Assembly (NCBI GenBank): GCA_004352715.1
Contig: SCFE01000029.1
Location: forward strand, 1,265,230 to 1,329,229
Origin: Hofstenia miamia
Lineage: Eukaryota; Xenacoelomorpha; Acoela
Direction: 5' to 3'
Length of the DNA stretch: 64,000 nucleotides
Of this stretch, positions 1-11,679 are shown piece after piece. The position numbers and the translations under genes are program-made. Positions within the stretch are counted from its first letter, which is position 1, and each line of letters begins with the position of its first letter. Under the pieces are notes generated by a model that saw nothing but the letters and a program-made list of their open reading frames with translations, ran no database searches and was not told the DNA's origin.

Positions 1-101
1 TAAACATAACTTTTTTATATATAATTTTACAATATAACTTCTTATCTCAGAGACTATAGCTACAAAGATATTTTCTACTTACGATTTCATTTTGTTGTCA
101 A

Positions 102-710
102 ATGCAAACTTGGAAGGAAGTTGCATCAATAATGAACTGCAGTACTGAAACCGTTCGCAGGGTCATTCAGAAAAAGGAAGTTGCATCAATAATGAACTGC
201 AGTACTGAAACCGTTCGCAGGGTCATTCAGAAAAAGGAAGTTGCATCAATAATGAACTGCAGTACTGAAACCGTTCGCAGGGTTATTCAGAATAACCAAA
301 ACAAGCTTTTTATTGGAAAGTGACTGCAAAACATAGTTGAGCGTACAAAACAAATGTTGGTTGATTTTATTACTGAAAAGACACTGTAGAAGTCCTGTAA
401 AAGATATTTTGAGTAAATTCAATTCTGCCACCCCAACCACAATTTCCATAACGACACTGAAATGGCGTATGCAGGAAACTAAAACAATAGTATACTGGTT
501 TTCAAAAAGCTTCATTGCGAAGTGTTTCAACCGGAAACTGCGGATCAGGGGGTGCAAACGTCATATAGATGTACCTTTATCGTCATGAAAAACCTGAATG
601 TGGCACGACGACTTCTGATTTTGCACAAAGCGCGACTGGACCGGACTTTTGTTGTTTATTTACAGAAAACAAAATATTTGAGACTAGTTGCAGCCGGCTT
701 ATGACCTGAA
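102..710 (+). pseudogene. Tc1-like transposase remnant (N-terminal half)
   Basis: Two overlapping open stretches (102-323 and 337-704, in different frames) read like the DNA-binding half of a Tc1/mariner-type transposase. The first carries a helix-turn-helix-like segment (ASIMNCSTETVRRVIQ), present three times because of the 60-bp tandem repeat. The second has a segment (PVKDILSKFNSATPTTISI) resembling the second HTH region of Tc1 transposases, in which a short helix precedes a TLKWRMQE turn. A later stretch (about 580-650) has the N.NVARRL..HK pattern that usually follows. Frames change several times and no DDE catalytic core is visible, so it is a broken 5' fragment. Assignment rests on family pattern only and could be wrong; another HTH transposase is the alternative. 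Confidence 0.4.
115..290 (+). repeat. Three tandem copies of a 60-bp unit
   Basis: The unit repeats with an exact 60-bp period: copies 1 and 2 are identical and copy 3 differs by one substitution before its end. Because 60 is a multiple of three the reading frame is kept, giving three copies of a 20-residue helix-turn-helix-like block. The identity of the copies, in an otherwise decayed gene, indicates a recent tandem duplication or an assembly artefact. Confidence 0.9.
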
Positions 711-2850
711 CATTGGGTATGGAAAGAATTTGAGGGTTCGAATTTTCTTTCATGCACTTCTAACAGATGAATAATTTTATCAAAAATTTTCACCATACCG
801 TTCAAATCCTAGCATTTTCAATTTCCTAATAAGCTATAAGAATATTGCTTGAGAATTGTGCAAAAAGATTTTGCATTTAAAGTAACTGTAAGCAGTTTAG
901 GGTAAGTTGCATTACAGTTTATATTTATATCAAGTACATCCTAAATATTGTTCAGATGTTACTATGGTTGCAAGACTGGGATTAATTTAAAATAATATTT
1001 AATTAGCATAATTTTCTGTTTTTTTAGAATATGTTAATATAATGTTTCATTGAAATACAGTGTAAACAAAAATGGGAAATATTATTCAAAAGAGGTGGAT
1101 ATTGCTTTTATAAAATCCTTCCATCTATGGAGTTTAGGACTAAGCAGGTTTAAATCCGGTCAGGTTTGATACTGATTCAAATCAGGTCTGAAGTGCAGGT
1201 GAACTCATCACATATATATATTTATATCAGTGAATTGATCGCTTAATAAATTTTCGCTTATCGTCGCTTTCGCATTTTCAAGTTGCACTTATCACAGCTT
1301 GAGCTTTTGTGCTTTCGTCTATAGCGCTTAGAAGTTTTAGAATAGAATAGAAAAAAAAGTCAATAAAAATACTAATGTAAAATAGGATCAGAAAAAAATA
1401 TTAACCAATTTACGTCAAGTTACTAAGCTAATATTCGAACCGAAAATAATATTTTTGGATCCTACTTTGAGACATTTAAGTTTTTTTCCGTTGACGTATC
1501 GGAAGAAGAAAAATTTAAGCATTCTTCAACTAGATTTTGATAAGTGGGCTTATGCATCACATGCATGAAGCTTTGAACGCCTCTGCTCACAAATTCATTT
1601 TTTATGATTTTGGATTGAATGTTGATGGTGACTTATTCCAAGATAGAATCTATAACATGTCAGCTCTCACATAGTATTTGTTATATTTCTTATCTTTGTA
1701 AATTTTTTCACAAAAAAGTAACACTATCTAACCTTGAGCAATCCAAAACCTAATCACAAAAAGCTGGAAATTTTCATTTACTTCTAAGTTTACGATAATC
1801 AAAAAATGTAAACTCTTTTTATTATGCTTATGCAATGACAGCAAAAAAGCTTTAATTTTTGAAAATCGGAGTAATATTTTTGTTGTAATTATGTTATTTT
1901 ACCTGTTTGTAATTAGTCATAATTGAATAAAGTTTACTGGCAACCTCACCAATCAATCTTACCTGCAATATATCAGATTCGTAGATTAGATTCATTTTTA
2001 CTGATTAATTTCGCGATTATTGATACAAAAATTCCTTAAAACTATCAATATGCGGGAATTGAATTAGTAGCGAGTCCAAGTGCATTCATTTTAATAAACA
2101 TCTGATTTTTGCGCCGCTTGTGCAGCTTATGCTTACGCTTGTCAATACACTTATATATATATATATATAGTTATGTCGCTTCATTGTACACTCCGCGTGC
2201 AGGTAGAAAATTCGAACTCTTTTTGGGAATTGGAAATTTCCATTAAACCTGTTTGTTTGAAGCATAGTTTGTCGATTCAGGAAGTTCACCAAAAACTAAG
2301 ACTATAATTAATAAGCGTGACTATTTCAATATAAATTGAATTCTCGACATATAGTTAATTTAAGAGGCAAATATTTAGTTAATGCCATTTACTTGCACCA
2401 TAATTATCATCGTTAAAAAATGTCAATATTGTTTATTCCTTTAGGAACATATACAAGCTTGATAATGCGCTTAGGCTTATAAAATATCACATGTGTGTGT
2501 AATGATAGACAAATACCTTAAGTTTAAACCAATGATTTTTAGTTGTGAACATGCGCCACACATTTAACCATTATACATCATTCAAATTCAATTAGACGCT
2601 GTAAATAATCAAATTATTGCGCTTAAATGATGTTATTTTCATATTCCTTTCTCAAAATCTAACTCAAGGAAAAAGAAGAGAACAAATACACCAGTGGATT
2701 TCTCTAATAATAATTTAATTTCCAATTTTGTATTTTATATGAAGGAAAGATATCATGAATTCTAGTGTAAATTACCTTTAATTGTGAATGCACCAAGTTC
2801 TTATAAGCAATCTTACCCTAGAAAACGGCAAAAAAAATAAACAATTGTTA
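711..2850. other. AT-rich DNA without recognisable genes
   Basis: I see no supportable gene. Two patches (about 1226-1330 and 2109-2145) are unusually rich in GCTT/CTTA words in the same orientation, and a short TA run lies at about 2152-2169. They may be parts of an unrecognised repeat. Confidence 0.5.
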
Positions 2851-3055
2851 AAGGTGTGTTCCCACTATCGACTTTTATCATCTGTCAAGAAATCGGTGAT
2901 AAAAGTCGATAGTGGGAACACCCTATCTGCGTTTTTATCGGCTGATAAAAGTCGATAGTCTGAACGCTCCATCAGATTTTTTGGCAAAACAGCCAGATTT
3001 CTGTCATCTGATAATTTATCAGCTGATAAAGTCGATAGTCTGAACGGTACTAAAA
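2851..3055. repeat. Fold-back element with reiterated 17-bp word
   Basis: A near-perfect hairpin is formed by 2853-2880 and 2898-2923 with a 17-base loop. Its arm contains the word TGATAAAAGTCGATAGT, which recurs in the same orientation at 2943-2959 and, with one A fewer, around 3023-3038, each followed by CTGAACG. The block therefore holds one inverted and three direct copies of a short motif. It looks like a small non-autonomous fold-back/MITE or the decayed end of one. Confidence 0.7.
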
Positions 3056-3394
3056 CTAGTCGAATAGCTCCTTGAAACTAATTGCTTACTTCTCAACTTC
3101 AAAACATGTAAACATTGTTTACATTCCAAGACAAACCAATCCATAAACAGATGTTGTTTTTCTTACTGTCAATCAAAAAATGATAATTATAACAATATAA
3201 TAATATCAGACATATTGTGTTTTCCTCAACTATGTATTAATTAAATAATTGCAGGAATGCAAAGACAATATTTTGTTTGAATAATTCCTTGACGTGCTTT
3301 TCATCGCGTTTTACTTTACTGATCGTCTGTCGGCATATTCAAAATTTGAAAATATAAATGTTAATGCGAGAAAAAAAATATATATATATAAATT

Positions 3395-3516
3395 ATAAAT
3401 TTAACATAGTAAACAGTAATCGACCAGAGTACTGGTCAACCAAGCTTATTTATTCACTGCTGGGTACATGATCGACCAGCACTCTATCCGATTAATGCTT
3501 ACTATGTTAAATTTAT
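3395..3516. mobile_element. 122-bp palindromic MITE-like element
   Basis: Terminal inverted repeats of about 28 bp (3395-3422 and 3489-3516) match apart from a few bases. Inside them, GATCGACCAG/CGACCAGAGTACTGGTC words form a second inverted pair. No coding capacity is present. The class is not certain because the surrounding AT-rich sequence hides any target duplication. Confidence 0.65.
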
Positions 3517-5064
3517 ATGCACAATAGAGTTCGATCGATGGTTAAAATGCTCATGTAAAAATTTTTAAGATTGGACACAAATTCATCGAGCTATACCCGG
3601 CCAAATGGACAAAAAATTTCAAATTTTTTACGTTTTTTGTATCTAGCTAATTTGATTTTAGGTTTTTGGATTTTGGCTTTTTTTAATTCAAATTCGCATT
3701 TTCAAACTTTCAAATACAATTTTCATATTTTTTGCAAAAAATTCCAAACTTTCCAATCAAATTTTGATATTCATATTTTGGCAAAATTTACACATCAACT
3801 ATATTCAGTTCCCCCAATATAATTTTATGGCAAATTTTTAAATATATAATAAATTTAGAATTATTGCTGATATTGAAAATGAAGTCCTTTAACAAGCATT
3901 AATAATGACTTTGTAAATTCATTCATTTAAGTAAAACTTTGGCATGTTTGATAATGAAGCCATAGTGAACACATTTTGCAAACTTTGTGAATGTGACTAT
4001 CATGACCACATGTATGTTGCCTGTTTTCTTGATTTACCTGGAATTTTTATTGACTTGTTGCTACATGCAGTTGTGTATCTCTTTGGAAAATTGAGAGAAG
4101 CAACACAATTTTGAGTTCATAATTGGTGGATAGGCTCATTCGTTGACTTGTATGCTCCAGCCAGCAAAGTACGCTTATGAATCTCTTCAGGTTTTGTGTC
4201 TTGCCGATTTTGTAAAATAAACTGTGCTCCTTGATTGAGTTATTCAACAGTTTTTGCAATTGTTTCAATGTTTGTAAATATTTGCAAGGAACCACAATCG
4301 AATTACATGTTTTATTTGAGGCAACATGCGGATGTTCATTTGAGAAAACAACATGTGCCTTTTGAGCTGCAGTCCACTGAGTATATTCTCTTACTCCCTG
4401 TAGATATGATTATTGTTGCATCTACTAGACGATATAAATGAAGTCCACGTTGTTGAAGATTTCGATTAACGTTCTTGTACAAATCTCTAATGAACTGGTT
4501 TTAACCCGGAGCATCGAACTCATCTGCTATCTACCGCGTATTGTTTGCTGTCATCTGTTGTGGCTGAGAAATTTAGCCTTTTCACAATGAACTTTGCAAG
4601 CTGTAGACATGTGTCAGACTTTTGTATCTCTGAATTGTTCTACTATTTTAACGAGGTCCGACACATCTGTGTGACAGCAATTTGGCGAATGTTTTCTACA
4701 GTGTTCATTTGTGAAGCAATACAACTCAAACAAACCATTACCAAAGTTGAACAAGACATTTGTTCGATGCTGGTAGTAGTCTTTTTCACCTTATAAAAAT
4801 GAACTAATTGTAGGTAAAAATACAATATTTAAAAAATTTTGCTCTGGTGCAATAAATGGGTCAACAGTGGATTATTTAGGCCGGAACCAAATACCGAAAT
4901 GCTTTTTCAAAAGGCAATATAATTTTCAGATTGAATTCTGTTAGATCATTAGAAGTTTAATTTTTTTAATTCACACCTAAATATCGTACCCTATAGTTAG
5001 TTTTAAGTACTTAGATGAAACTTTTTGACTTTGTTTTAATTTGAATTTCATTCTTTTCTTTTAG
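3517..5064. other. AT-rich DNA; possible decayed coding sequence on minus strand
   Basis: The segment 3590-3830 is low-complexity TTTTCAAA-type sequence. Between about 4040 and 4825 the minus strand shows protein-like stretches broken by stops and frame changes, for example the residues RTLLAGAYKSTNEPI near 4120-4170. I do not recognise the protein, and no intact frame exists. Confidence 0.3.
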
Positions 5065-5172
5065 ACACATAGTTCAGCAGAAGTTACTCAATGAGGTAAA
5101 TTCTCTGGAAAACCCATGTATTATCTGCTGTGCGCAACAAGCTAATACGACCCTACTGCCGTGTAAGCATGG
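5065..5172 (+). CDS. RING-finger protein, internal exon (zinc ligands 1-4)
   Basis: The exon follows a polypyrimidine tract ending TTTTAG (5061-5064) and stops at a GTAAGG donor (5173). It encodes a short helix-like lead-in, then CIICC, a spacer of ten residues and PCKHG, i.e. the first Cys pair and the C-x-H ligands of a C3HC4 RING. Phase is 2 at the donor (last two bases GG). Joined across the intron to the exon at 6287 it gives H-GG-I-C-x2-C followed by C-T-I-C-R, completing eight ligands with normal spacing. RING domains of this kind are usually E3 ubiquitin ligase modules near a protein's C terminus. Upstream exons were not found, so the rest of the protein is unknown. Confidence 0.65.
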
Positions 5173-5931
5173 GTAAGGTTTCGTTTTGCACATCTATACT
5201 TTTTACAATGCATGTCAGTAATCATCAAATTTAATGCATTTTAAACCTAACAATTTTTTTGCAATGTTCCATATTATAGCTTTGATTTTTAGTATGTGGA
5301 TATTGTACATTCAAATTTCTTCTCTTGTCAAAGGCAACCTTAAAATCTAACTCCATAGATATGCATGATATGTAAAACAGCAAAGACATCATATTCAGAA
5401 ATATTTCATTTATGTAATAGGATTTTTTACACATTTTAAATTTCAATTTTTCTGAAACCTATTAGTGTAGTCATTCATAAGTGCGTGAATCTACTAAGCT
5501 TATGATGTTGAATATGTCTATGCTACGTTTTTCATATCATATTTATTTATAGAGTTAGTGTTTAAGGTTACCCTTCACAGGAGCATAAGAGGAAAAACGA
5601 AATCTCCAAAAAAATAACATAAAATTTGAATTCGCAATGCAAAGAATTGAACCTAATGCTAAAAATCAAGGTGACAATATATAAGATTTCAAAAATAATT
5701 TATTAAGTTCATTGTGCAATTAATTGACCACTTTTGCATGTAGTCTAATTTTAACATGCTTACGTTCCAACTGATACAACTATAATATTTAGAGTTCATT
5801 TTTTCGATGCTCTGTCATCTTCTATTATATTCATCAATTTTTAAGTTGATAAGAGTCAAAGCAAATTTATTGCTTAAATGTATGCAAAGTCTATAAACTA
5901 ACACATGACAAAATAATGATAGGGTGCTACT

Positions 5932-6224
5932 CAGACTTGTCAACGAACCGACATTTCCTAGCTCGGCTCGGCTCGCCACATAAAATCCTTGAATGAGGTT
6001 CGTTTTAGCTCGGTTTTTTTTTAAAATATTGTGCTCAAAGAATTTTTTACATAGCTTTTCCTATTATTTAATAAACATTTGTTAAATAAGATTATAGGAA
6101 AGGCATACTGAATGCAAAAAATAAAAATCTCCATAATCAAATTAACAAGCAGAACTATAAACTTGCTTTGCCTAAAATAGGCTCGTTTTGGGCTCGTTAG
6201 AAGCTCGGCTCGTTGACAAGTCTG
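5932..6224. mobile_element. hAT-type MITE inside the RING-gene intron
   Basis: A 293-bp element has terminal inverted repeats starting CAGACTTGTCAACGA (5932 onward; complement at 6210-6224). It is flanked by a perfect 8-bp target duplication GTGCTACT (5924-5931 and 6225-6232). CAG termini and an 8-bp duplication are the classic hAT signature. Internal sequence repeats CTCGGCTCG words near both ends and has no ORF, so it needs a transposase in trans. Both the TIRs and the duplication are intact, so insertion was fairly recent. It sits in the intron between the two RING exons. Confidence 0.9.
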
Positions 6225-6286
6225 GTGCTACTAGATGATATGACATAATTTATTATTAGTTATATCTATTTGTCTTCTCTTTTTAG

Positions 6287-6374
6287 AGGGATCTGTATGT
6301 CATGCGCTATGCAGTTGGAGATATGTACGATTTGCCGTGTGCAGATTTCAGAAAGAATAGAAAGTCCGTCTTAA
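6287..6374 (+). CDS. RING-finger protein, terminal exon (zinc ligands 5-8)
   Basis: The exon begins after CTCTTTTTAG (6286). Spliced in phase to the exon ending at 5172 it continues the reading frame as GICMSCAMQLEICTICRVQI, supplying the last four cysteines of the RING. It ends ISERIESPS and TAA at 6372-6374. The two exons together restore a complete C3HC4 pattern, which is the strongest evidence that this splice is real. The domain is at the extreme C terminus, as in many single-RING E3 ligases. Confidence 0.65.
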
Positions 6375-9288
6375 TTTTTTCTATTTTGTTTTATTGTCAA
6401 ATGTTGAGAATTTGTTGTAGATATCATTGCTATTTGTAATTTTTGAGATGTGAAAATTTGACCTTAGTTTTTATATTGTACATTGTTTTACTTTTAGTCG
6501 ATTTAGGCAATTTAGTATTTCATTTGGCATATTGTTTGTTTTTTATACTTTTCATTTTTCAGGATGACTTTGCTAAAGTTGATTCCGTCATTTTACTTTT
6601 ATTAGATGTAAGCAAACGGGCAATTTGTTATTTATTTGAGTTTTAATAATTGTAGTCAGAACGTTTTCTTAACTATCAAAGCATTGTCTTCTATGACTTT
6701 TGTGCAAACGCACCCACCTGCTGATGCCAACAGAACAAAATTCTCTATTAAGAATTTAAATACAAATCCAATTTCGATTTTAAATAAATCATTGAAATTT
6801 GTACCTGATCTTCTGTTTCATTTTTAATGAATGCCAAAAATATCTATAATCATGAATGTTCATAAATGTCCAGTGCAATTTATGTGGACTTGCGCAAGTA
6901 TAATCATTATTCTATCACTAAATTTGGCTCTCAAAATGGGACATTGGCTAATCACGCTTTGCTGATGAAAAATTGATTTATTTTATTATATAGAATTTTT
7001 CTTTTGATCAGAGAATTTTCTTTCGAAAACTTAAACAATTACACCTTTCTATTCGAAATAGTTCCGTTGTTCGATTATGTGGTGAATACACTGAAGGCCA
7101 TTGAAATACAAACTTGATGCGTGTTTCAAACAAGTTTATGCATGCACGCTTTTTATTCATTGTTATTTATTACACCACTTTTTTATACACTTTTAATACT
7201 ACACTTAATGCATCAATAATAACATGAATTACAAATAGCAATAAAGCACAACAAAAACAGATATAGAATTTACAATTTACTCAGTTTATTGTTCATAAAT
7301 GATATTCTTGGAAAAGTCCTTGCCATGACGTAGAACCGATTTTGGGGATGTTGTTTACGGACGTAGTCATTGATTGCGACTTTCGATTTGTTTCATTTCA
7401 ATTGGTAAGTTAATCCGTAGTACAATTGTTGCGTTTAAAAATGAATTTTTAAGAAAATGTTTTTCAAACTTCACTTTTCTGTACGTAGAAGTCCACGAAA
7501 GATTAATTCTGTGCACACATAACGGGAATTGCAGCTTATTGTAAGGTGAACGTTGTTTTGAAACTTTTATTAATGTAAGGTAACATTATGAAGCATCGTC
7601 ATTATTAGAATATACACTTTTGTCCTTCATTGGCAAGTAACTATCATTATAAATATTTGCTGCCCGTTTAATTTGCGAGTCGATTTTATTTATTAATTAG
7701 TGAATTGTTCTTAATTATAACATTCCAGTGTTTATAATGACCTCCAGTCCCATTGGAAATTTCAATAAAAATATATCTAAAATTCTAAATATTTGACAAG
7801 ACTACAAATTTCAATATTTTGAAGTCAATGAATGTAAATATTATTTTTAATATAAAATTTCTCTGTTCTACCAAGTTCATCTGCATATGCTATTCATTTT
7901 ATTTAAATTCAAATCTCGGCAAACGTCTCTTCTTAAAAGATTATGTCAAATTAAATGAGCGATCACAAAAATTTTTGTATTTAGATAAAAATTTTAATGG
8001 CTTTCATAACATCATTTAAATAGGGGAATAATTTAGATTATGAAATGCGACTAGAAATAAATATAAAGCTTAGAAAAAAAATTGAAATAATTTTTTCTAA
8101 TAAAACAATATACATTAGGAGACGGCAATACACTTCATGCATTCGAAACATACATCCAATATTAAATACCTACTCAAACATTGATTATATTATTATATAT
8201 TGTACATAATAATTTTTAGTTATTTGTTTATATTCTATTTTTTTGTCATGTGTTTGTAGATTTTTTGTATACATCTATCTCGCAATAAACTTGCTTTGAC
8301 TTTGAATATATAAAGTTTGTTATTATTTAACAAACTGTTACGGACGTCTCAAGCACAATGTGTATCTAGAAACGGCGGAGCTAGTAGATATAATGATGTA
8401 AACTAGATTTACTACTCATTCGCTTAATAGCCAATGAAAAAAGAGCAAGGACCAGTCCCGTTAATAATATGTGGATTAAATTATGACATCAAAATTTTAA
8501 GATCAACCATCCCCAAAAATTTAAAAGTAATCGAAAGTATATGCACAAGATCAATGCAACCAAGTCTTAACATCATAGATGACTACAAATATCAGCACTA
8601 ATTACCTCTAATTATATATAATATCTTTTAATTAAATAATGCATATTTAAAGGGAAATTTTGTAAATTGACGATGCTCAAGTTGAGCGAAATATTTTTCA
8701 TTTAGTCTAATGTTTTTATTAAAAAAATATGAATTTTGTTACAGATTTCTTCGTAGTAGCGCAACGGGTAATGAAATCAATCTCCGTGAAAATAATTGCT
8801 TTTTTGTGGGACCTTTAGCGATGAGCCCTTGGTCTTTGTGAAATATTTTCGGCTAACAAAGAGTTCTATATACTCCGCTGTTGGTAAAAACATTGTGATT
8901 AACAATTCGTTCAACTGCTGGCAATTTAATGTTGCATTTAAATAAAGTTTTCTGTTAAATTAAATTGGCTTCCATAACCAAAACCTGATTAATGTTTTGC
9001 GAGCTTTCCACTTTGAAATATTGTCTATGTTTTAATAAAAGTCAATGGCCAGTAAAGATAAATCTCACAATTTATTGACTAATGTAAAGTACTAAACAAC
9101 TTTTTACTCTTTCTTAAATTGAAAAACATAGGTCTCCTACAATATTAGCCAAAACAAGCAAAAATATTTCAAACTCTAATTTGCACTTTTTGTGACAATA
9201 AATGATTAAATTGTAAAAGATAAATATTCCCGAAATGAGATAAATGATCTTCTAAAATTGGATCAAGACATGTGAAGCTATTTTTGAC
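6375..9288. other. AT-rich DNA; possible LINE tail
   Basis: No supportable gene is visible. Sequence near 8275-8310 (GCAATAAACTTGCTTTGACT) looks like the 3' tail of a CR1-like LINE, and a similar word lies at about 62108-62133. A short AT hairpin is present at about 8069-8099. Confidence 0.35.
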
Positions 9289-9925
9289 AAAGTCGCAGCT
9301 GTGAAAGTTCTCGGAGTTATTATTGATGAGAAACTTAGCTTCAGACAACATATTGAGGCCGTAGTTGTGCGAGCAAACTCTACAGTGTTCCTGCTGCTGA
9401 AGCTGAAGAAGCTGGGTTATACTTCAGCTGAGTTACAATTGATCTACAAGTCTATTGTGGTCAGTATTATCACTTACGGATGCAGCGTGTGGGGAGGGGC
9501 GGCTAAGACTATTCTTGAAAAGACTGATGGAGTAGAGAAGAAAGCAAAAGGCTTATACACCATTATTCAACATAATAAAATTCGTGACACTTGCACATTT
9601 TTTTAAAGATGTATGCTATGATGTTCAAGTCAAACCTAAACTTCAACCTGTTGATAATTTACAATTCTCAAAACTTACAACCTCCACAGACAAAGAGGCT
9701 TGGCTAGATATCAAAGCAAATGGCCTTTGGGGAACGTCTTTTGAAAGAACTTTTTTTTTTTTGAAGAAGAAGAAGAGGTTTTCAACCCCTTCTTGAGAGT
9801 TACCCAAAAGCGATAAACGATGCATATGGATATGGGCTCAAAAAGTCCAAATATGAAGAACGAATCATCAATGTTGAACATAGCTCCTTCACTGGCTTGA
9901 TCTTTGTGACAATTGGAGGATGCAG
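9289..9925 (+). pseudogene. LINE reverse transcriptase, C-terminal fragment
   Basis: The frame 9301-9606 reads VKVLGVIIDEKLSF, then a YKSIVVSIITYGCSVWGGA segment. These are the thumb region and the Y-x8-Y-x3-VWG block after the catalytic core of CR1/jockey-type LINE reverse transcriptases. A frame change near 9590 leads into a tail segment (about 9585-9760). After a poly-T/poly-A-rich stretch a third frame (about 9772-9925) gives FNPFLESYPKAIN, YEERIINVEHSSFT and FVTIGG. This is the conserved C-terminal block of a LINE group common in sponges and cnidarians. The 5' part, including the YADD box, is missing. Confidence 0.75.
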
Positions 9926-9929
9926 CCAC

Positions 9930-10230
9930 TCAACTCATAAGACCATTTAGCAAATTGCCATAATGCATAGATGGGAGGCCCAGACTCTAATTGCTGTGTT
10001 TCCTCCACCATTTTAATGGATAGTGCCTGATCCCAGGTAATGACATCAGCATACTGGGGTTGTTTTGTGATTTGCATGAGTGCCTCACACTTGGTAATGA
10101 CCTCAATTTTTAAATGAAACAGGCTGATGTTCTTTTAGTTTTAAGTGATGATTGATGGGGTAGTTTTTTCTGAGGTTGTTAAGACTCTGGGGGAACACAT
10201 TGTGAAATCTTTCAGAGTCACAGCCCATTA
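9930..10230 (-). pseudogene. Scrap of the gypsy-linked accessory gene (C-terminal part)
   Basis: The minus strand at 9889-10077 contains PQYADVITWDQALSIKMVEE, which lines up with PRYAEGLSWDNDLAVKMVEE in the accessory remnant at about 14873-14990. Both line up with SLSWNDTNAADIITKTKKLL in the young element (39300-39390). Continuing upstream on the minus strand, weaker matches extend to about 10230. It is a third, very decayed copy of the same gene, lying between two LINE fragments. No pol sequence is seen next to it. Confidence 0.55.
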
Positions 10231-10233
10231 AGA

Positions 10234-11060
10234 GTGATCATTATTGTCATCACTGTGATGATTTCATTTGAGGCAGCTGGTTGTGAGCTCTGCTCTGCTC
10301 TGATCATTGTTGATGTGAATGGTAATTCCAATTATATGCATAGCAAACTAGCAGCGCGATTTCTAGTGCTCAGCAAAGAAGAACTGCTATCACTGCATAC
10401 ATTTTTCAGAGGGTACTCAAACATGTTTACAATGTCATCCACATCTACTCATTCACATGAATCACAACATCCAGAAAAAACATCTAGTAATCTGACCACA
10501 TCCTGTAGCTCATTTTGCCCTACTAGGAAGCCATGTATGATTAAAAAAGGTAGAAATTTTTTAGTGTTAGGTATCCTATGTTTAGGAAATTGCGATCAAA
10601 AAATTTAATTAAAAACGAGGAAGTCACAGTTCAGTCATATCCAGGAGCATGCATTTCTAAATTACAACACATGTTTCAATTATATCTCCAAACACAAATC
10701 AAAACTGTCTTTGTACAAATCAGACAAAATGACATACTAAAGGATCCAGAAAATTACAAAGCTAAGTATTCAAACCTTGTTAAAGTTATTAGGCACAAGC
10801 TTAATCCTACAAGACTTTTCTTCAGCAAACTTCCTCCTTTCTGCAATAGGTTAGTTCAGAGTAACAACAAAATAGTTAAAGTGAACAAAATTATTTTTAA
10901 CTTGTCTCAAAAATTAAACTTCTCAGTATTTAAGCTATTCACAAATTTTTGTTAAGGTTCTAAAGTTGTCAATAGAAATCTCCTATCATAAGATGGAATC
11001 CATTTTTCACATAACAGAATGTCAAACTTCGTACTTACTCTCAAATCACTTTTTAAAGCT
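10234..11060 (+). pseudogene. LINE ORF1 with SGNH/GDSL-like esterase domain
   Basis: Residues NFLVLG at the end of the first frame (10234-10608) are followed, after a frameshift, by MFRKLRSKNLIKN, TVQSYPGACISKLQ and VFVQIRQNDI in the frame 10578-10955. A further change leads to YDGIHFSHNRMSN near 11000. This is the order GDS block, PGA block, GxND block and DGIHLS block of SGNH-like domains found in CR1-type ORF1 proteins. The frameshift falls exactly on the GDS block, so the nucleophile serine is lost. In such LINEs the domain is thought to act with ORF1 in RNP assembly. Confidence 0.6.
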
Positions 11061-11679
11061 GCCATCACAATGAAAAGCACTGCATTTCACACACATGCCA
11101 TCAAAGACTGCAGTCTATGAAAGCTTTGCCCCTTGTTACTTATCACCATGCAACCCATTTCATCATTTGTCCAGGGTACATCAATCACTGCACTCTGTAA
11201 CACCACATTGCCTTTCTACATTGATGAGGTACACAACTTTAGATACTAATGCTACTTGATTAATTTCTATCTGGAATTTTTGTACTATGACTTTTTTAAT
11301 TATGTTTTATTATTTATTTTATTTTTGTTTTAGTACACCCAGGCTATGGAAAAATTTCTATAAACTTAAATTTAATTCTGTTCTCAAATCAAAATTATTA
11401 CTCTTTACTTTTATTTTCCTTATTTCAGCTTGCAAATCTAATGAGTATGATTTACTCTTACCAGTACAGTTTTATTTCAATACATATTGATCAACTACAT
11501 GTTATTTAAGAACATTTTTAACTATGACATCCAGGCACATATGTACTATTAAAATCAATTTTAAAAAGTCGTTCTTTATATCTCTTATAATTTCCTGTTA
11601 TTAGTGGTAAATGGCATTGAAACTATCCTGGTCTGATCTTAAATTTTGAATCATACATCAAAAAATTGAATACCAGCTC

